Below are positions 5,276-7,799 of a stretch of 7,799 nt of DNA, piece by piece. Both the position numbers and the translations under genes were made by a program. Origin of the DNA: Bacillota bacterium (GTDB lineage Bacteria > Eremiobacterota > SpSt-956 > JAKJGF01); assembly GCA_029555925.1 (NCBI GenBank), contig JAKPQU010000115.1, positions 1 through 7,799 of the forward strand, given 5' to 3'. The notes below the pieces were generated by a model. The model saw only the letters and a program-made list of their open reading frames with translations, ran no database searches and was not told the origin of the DNA. Each line of letters begins with the position of its first letter. Positions within the stretch are counted from its first letter, which is position 1.

Positions 5276-7264
5276 TTATTTATAAATAAAATATGCTCTT
5301 ACATCGCCTCCGCCGGTCCCCGGAGAAAGTCCTTTTATGGTAACGGTAAGACTTCCGTTCAGGTTATAAAATTTCATAAACATCGGAGACCATTCATAGA
5401 GATTTGTAGTAACGCTATCAGAGGTTAAAGATGTAATATCAATACCTTTACTGTAATCACCGGAATTGGTAAAAGCACTCCACACATTATGCAGCCTTAT
5501 AGAGCCATAAGCTGTAGTACCGGAAAGATCAACTCCCTGAAAGCTATAGTTTCCATCAGATATTCTGCCGCTCAAGAGAAGGCTTAAAGATTGCTTATCG
5601 AAAATATTTTCAAATTCCGTCCTGCCTCCTGCCGATTCATACAGGCTGTCAAGCCCCATTTTACCATCGGCCTTATTCAATTTTGTCACAGAGTCATAGC
5701 CCTTTTTCTCGTATAAATATTGTAATATAAAGAAACCCATTTCATAAATACCTCCCCCGCCTGTCATATCATAATTAAACTGGGCGGAAGTTAAGGAACA
5801 GAACTCTGCCATATCCAGATAATACTCAATACCTGAAGCACGCATGGCAGCAATAGAAGTATAATTATCACTGATACCTCTTCTGAGTAGTATATTTTCA
5901 GTAAACTGTGATGTTCCTTCATGGATGGAAAGTTCAGTACTGAAATAGGACGCCATAGTATTAAAATCAAGAGGTTTCGATCCGGAGCCAACAAATTTCA
6001 TATTAAAACGAACCATATGGGCAAATTCATGACCTGCAACAGATTGGATCAAAGCAATTTTACTGTCTGCCTTTTCGGAAGAAGAAGAGAATAACATGGG
6101 ATCAATATAAAGAACTTCAGCTTCATTGCTTACTTCACCGGAAGGAAGGTCACTCTGCTTATATTCATCGGTAAAAGAAAAATAGGCATTGTCAAGACCC
6201 GGCACCATAACTATATAAACATGGCCGTCTCCGTCTATGCCGGGAGACCATTCAGTTCCAATATATTGATGGACAAGAGGATAAATTGTACCGTCAAAAT
6301 AACCGGCCAGAGATGAAGCATAGGAAGAAGGATTATTGAAACAGGTTGATATATTTTCTTTATCTATATAAACATAACAGTGTTCTCCCACTGCATAACA
6401 TTCACAGGTTTTTTTCTGATTGCTATAAGAAGAATAATACACAGTAAAATCTTTAGTATCACCGATAGCAGAACTGATAAATCTGCCACTTCTATCAATT
6501 TTACCTTTCGCCCTCAATTCGGATGATGTAAGTTCTCTGGGGTATTTACCACGGTAAAGCATTGTTTTTAAAAATTCGAAATCTCTTTTAAGTTTATTCA
6601 GATGATTTATATAATAGTCTTTATAAGGATTGGAGGAAGCACGTAAATTTCTATTATTTCTATTCATACAACTTACTGTTGTCCCTCTGGAAGATCTGGC
6701 CGGATTATCAAATGTACAGCTTATGGAAAGAGGATTTGCCGTATCTAATGGTGCAAGGGAGTGGTATATTAATATCAGAATGGCTTCCTGAGCGCTGCTG
6801 CTGTTATTCCAGGATATATTAAGATCTCCGCCGGAAATAGTCAGAGGTAAAGACTTGTATCCCGCCGGAGCCGCTATGGTAGATGACGAAGGTGCAGTCG
6901 TAGGAGCGACAACAGGATTGGATGGAATTACAGCTGTCGGCAATGAAGGATTTGAAGGATTTGAAGGATTTGAAGGAACGGACTTTGTCGGTTCTACAGG
7001 GGCAGAAGTTGAGACTGACGTAGGGACAGGAGTAGGAGTAGGAGTAAATGCTTCTGTTTGCGTCGGACTTACAGAAGGGACGGGAGACGTATTTGCCTGT
7101 GGAGTAGAAGTAGGAACCACTGTTATGTCAGGTGTGGCACCCGGCGTTTCAACAGGAGGAACAACAGGTATCGCTCCCGATGTAGTTCCGCCACCACCTC
7201 CACAGCCTGTAAGAAGAAGGGTAACCAGAAAAATAACAATTAGAATTCCATAGCGTATCTTCAC
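5276..7264 (-). CDS. Lipoprotein zinc metallopeptidase P3 (gluzincin, M30-like)
   Basis: The product has 662 residues from a GTG 7 nt after AGGAGG (7272-7277). An overlapping ATG is out of frame and reads ATG-TGA. The signal peptide ends in a good lipobox, LLTG-C21, followed by five Gly. The Pro/Thr/Ser tether is the longest of the three (about 22-130) and contains SNP repeated three times (98-106). Conserved blocks follow in order: YHSLAPLDTANPL (167-179), a helical 214-236, CYAVGEHCY (289-297), EWSPGIDGD (338-346), DNAYFSFTDEYKQS (358-371), SNE (379-381), H412-E-F-A-H416 with E449-G as the likely zinc site, YEMGFF (507-512), a second EWSP (624-627) and the terminus AYFIYK. The catalytic residues are intact. 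It is transcribed on its own, ending in the terminator at 5217-5239. It probably works outside the cytoplasm, tethered by lipid; the substrate is unknown. The M30-like label rests on motif layout only. Confidence 0.87.
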   Translation of the reverse strand: MKIRYGILIVIFLVTLLLTGCGGGGGTTSGAIPVVPPVETPGATPDITVVPTSTPQANTSPVPSVSPTQTEAFTPTPTPVPTSVSTSAPVEPTKSVPSNPSNPSNPSLPTAVIPSNPVVAPTTAPSSSTIAAPAGYKSLPLTISGGDLNISWNNSSSAQEAILILIYHSLAPLDTANPLSISCTFDNPARSSRGTTVSCMNRNNRNLRASSNPYKDYYINHLNKLKRDFEFLKTMLYRGKYPRELTSSELRAKGKIDRSGRFISSAIGDTKDFTVYYSSYSNQKKTCECYAVGEHCYVYIDKENISTCFNNPSSYASSLAGYFDGTIYPLVHQYIGTEWSPGIDGDGHVYIVMVPGLDNAYFSFTDEYKQSDLPSGEVSNEAEVLYIDPMLFSSSSEKADSKIALIQSVAGHEFAHMVRFNMKFVGSGSKPLDFNTMASYFSTELSIHEGTSQFTENILLRRGISDNYTSIAAMRASGIEYYLDMAEFCSLTSAQFNYDMTGGGGIYEMGFFILQYLYEKKGYDSVTKLNKADGKMGLDSLYESAGGRTEFENIFDKQSLSLLLSGRISDGNYSFQGVDLSGTTAYGSIRLHNVWSAFTNSGDYSKGIDITSLTSDSVTTNLYEWSPMFMKFYNLNGSLTVTIKGLSPGTGGGDVRAYFIYK
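6944..6977. repeat. Tandem 9-bp repeat inside the P3 tether
   Basis: Three full copies of tgaaggatt (6944-6952, 6953-6961, 6962-6970) plus a partial fourth encode the SNP triplets of the P3 linker on the minus strand. The unit is a multiple of three, so gain or loss of copies would change tether length without a frameshift. Confidence 0.85.
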
Positions 7265-7271
7265 ATAAATT

Positions 7272-7277
7272 CCTCCT
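7272..7277 (-). promoter_or_regulatory. Ribosome binding site deciding the P3 GTG start
   Basis: AGGAGG on the minus strand is 7 nt from the GTG at 7264. The nearby ATG (7266-7264) is followed at once by TGA in its own frame, so it cannot begin the protein. It could act as a minimal start-stop in competition with the GTG. Confidence 0.75.
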
Positions 7278-7321
7278 CAAGTCTCAGGGGTTGTAAAAAA
7301 ATAACCATACATATTTATAAT

Positions 7322-7342
7322 CGTAACGCATAACGCGTGACG
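7322..7342. repeat. Heptamer block, GTRACGC-type, upstream of P3
   Basis: Three units (cgtaacg, cataacg, cgtgacg) match the type found at 33-60 and 275-302. The block abuts the segment conserved between the P3 and P2 leaders, and lies where the P2 leader has its candidate promoter. There is no inverted arm nearby. Confidence 0.75.
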
Positions 7343-7468
7343 GGAGGACAATAACCATAATTGGCCAGAGTTATTTTCCTTACAGCCCTTTAGCATAAAA
7401 GACATCCTGTATTTAATATCGACAGATAAGAAGAAAAAATTATATTATAAATATGAAAATTTAATCAG

Positions 7469-7530
7469 AGTGAAAAGTGAAAAGTGAAAAGAACGAGACA
7501 TTGCTTACTATTCACTATCCACTTTTCACT
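7469..7530. repeat. Heptamer foldback, GTGAAAA-type
   Basis: Three identical units agtgaaa (7469-7489) are followed by a 13-bp centre and four units of opposite orientation (gcttact, attcact, atccact, tttcact; 7503-7530). The outermost pair is perfectly complementary and the next two pair with one or two mismatches. The design is the same as at 33-104 and 1136-1216, with a different unit sequence. Confidence 0.8.
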
Positions 7531-7549
7531 CCTTCTTATACCAACAGAC

Positions 7550-7582
7550 ATGACCGGAGCGGTCACAACCAAATATGAAAAT
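7550..7582 (+). promoter_or_regulatory. Dispersed regulatory-like element, copy 2 (TGACCG-N3-CGGTCA dyad plus AT tail)
   Basis: TGACCG-gag-CGGTCA (7551-7565) is a perfect 15-bp dyad, better than copy 1 at 233-247. It is followed by CAACCAAATATGAAAAT, which matches the tail of copy 1 at all but two positions. The form resembles operators of TetR-type repressors. Position and orientation suit control of a plus-strand gene beyond the right edge. Confidence 0.5.
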
Positions 7583-7592
7583 CAACATCCAG

Positions 7593-7609
7593 TGAAGTTA
7601 CAAACTTCA
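7593..7609. promoter_or_regulatory. Perfect 17-bp palindrome
   Basis: TGAAGTT-aca-AACTTCA has 7-bp arms and a 3-bp centre, 27 bp after the dyad of copy 2. It is a plausible operator or a short hairpin. The following TCATTTTC is only weakly T-rich, so a terminator is not well supported. Confidence 0.4.
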
Positions 7610-7799
7610 TCATTTTCATATAAAATTGCTTTAATTAAACTGAATAATTTGAATAATTGGTAAATACTGTCTGCCTGCCTGATGCTCCTCCGAAAAAAAT
7701 CTAAACTGGAACGTTTATAACAGTTACAGCTTATATCATGCTACTTTACATTATAATTCAATAAAATATACCTGTGCTGCCGTGATATTTTTTTCTCCG

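Larger units (their letters stand above)
7265..7799. other. Non-coding region upstream of P3, to the window edge
   Basis: No gene is supported on either strand in these 535 bases. The region holds the P3 ribosome site, a block shared with the P2 leader (7308-7323), a heptamer block (7322-7342), a heptamer foldback (7469-7530), the second copy of the TGACC...GGTCA element (7550-7582) and a perfect 17-bp palindrome (7593-7609). A TATAAT at 7752-7757 on the plus strand has no matching -35. The last 190 bases are AT-rich with no other structure that I can see. A plus-strand gene may start beyond the window. Confidence 0.65.

Noticed and set aside
6855..7253. Plus-strand Gly/Val-rich frame
   Set aside because: It is the complement of the low-complexity Pro/Thr tether of P3 and has the expected Gly/Val bias of such a shadow.
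232..7582. Integrated mobile island bounded by direct repeats
   Set aside because: There is no integrase, transposase or tRNA end, and the repeat keeps dyad arms and tail rather than being identical, so a regulatory site is more likely.
7680..7695. Ribosome site of a minus-strand gene (GGAGGAG)
   Set aside because: No start codon at suitable spacing and no open frame follows.

Overview
The window carries four convincing protein genes and an unusually repeat-rich set of intergenic spacers. It looks like a moderately AT-rich bacterial chromosome from a diderm (Gram-negative-type) lineage. Three large proteins have lipoprotein signal peptides with a Cys followed by a Gly/Ser-rich stretch and long Pro/Thr/Ser tethers, and one protein is an exported c-type cytochrome. 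No tRNA, rRNA, transposase, integrase or CRISPR array is visible, and I cannot assign a phylum from the sequence.

Layout. 1-415: non-coding leader region with two heptamer-repeat blocks, a TGACC...GGTCA dyad, a small hairpin, a likely extended -10 promoter and a 16-codon leader ORF whose stop overlaps the next start. 416-1132 (+): an exported protein with a domain resembling the copper-amine-oxidase N-terminal (stalk) fold, a Thr/Pro linker and a C-terminal mono-haem cytochrome c domain. 1133-1216: a long imperfect inverted repeat made entirely of 7-bp units, between convergent genes. 1213-3000, 3034-4926 and 5276-7264 (all -): three paralogous lipoprotein zinc metallopeptidases (P1, P2, P3) with an intact HExxH and a downstream Glu-Gly that fits a gluzincin third ligand, closest in style to the M30 (hyicolysin-like) group. 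P2 and P1 are 33 bp apart and probably co-transcribed. P3 ends in a clear intrinsic terminator and is a separate unit. 7265-7799: non-coding, with a heptamer block, a heptamer hairpin, a second copy of the TGACC...GGTCA element and a perfect 17-bp palindrome.

How it may fit together. The three peptidases would be anchored to a membrane by a lipid and held off the surface on tethers of about 30, 72 and 108 residues. The exported cytochrome has a similar Thr/Pro linker. A cell-surface or periplasmic role for all four is a reasonable inference; a shared pathway is not shown by the sequence.

The most unusual feature is the heptamer family. Six intergenic loci have strict 7-bp periodicity around a GT(A/G)A-type core. 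Each locus has its own variant tail, and three of them switch strand in the middle to make a foldback. Every spacer longer than 50 bp contains at least one.
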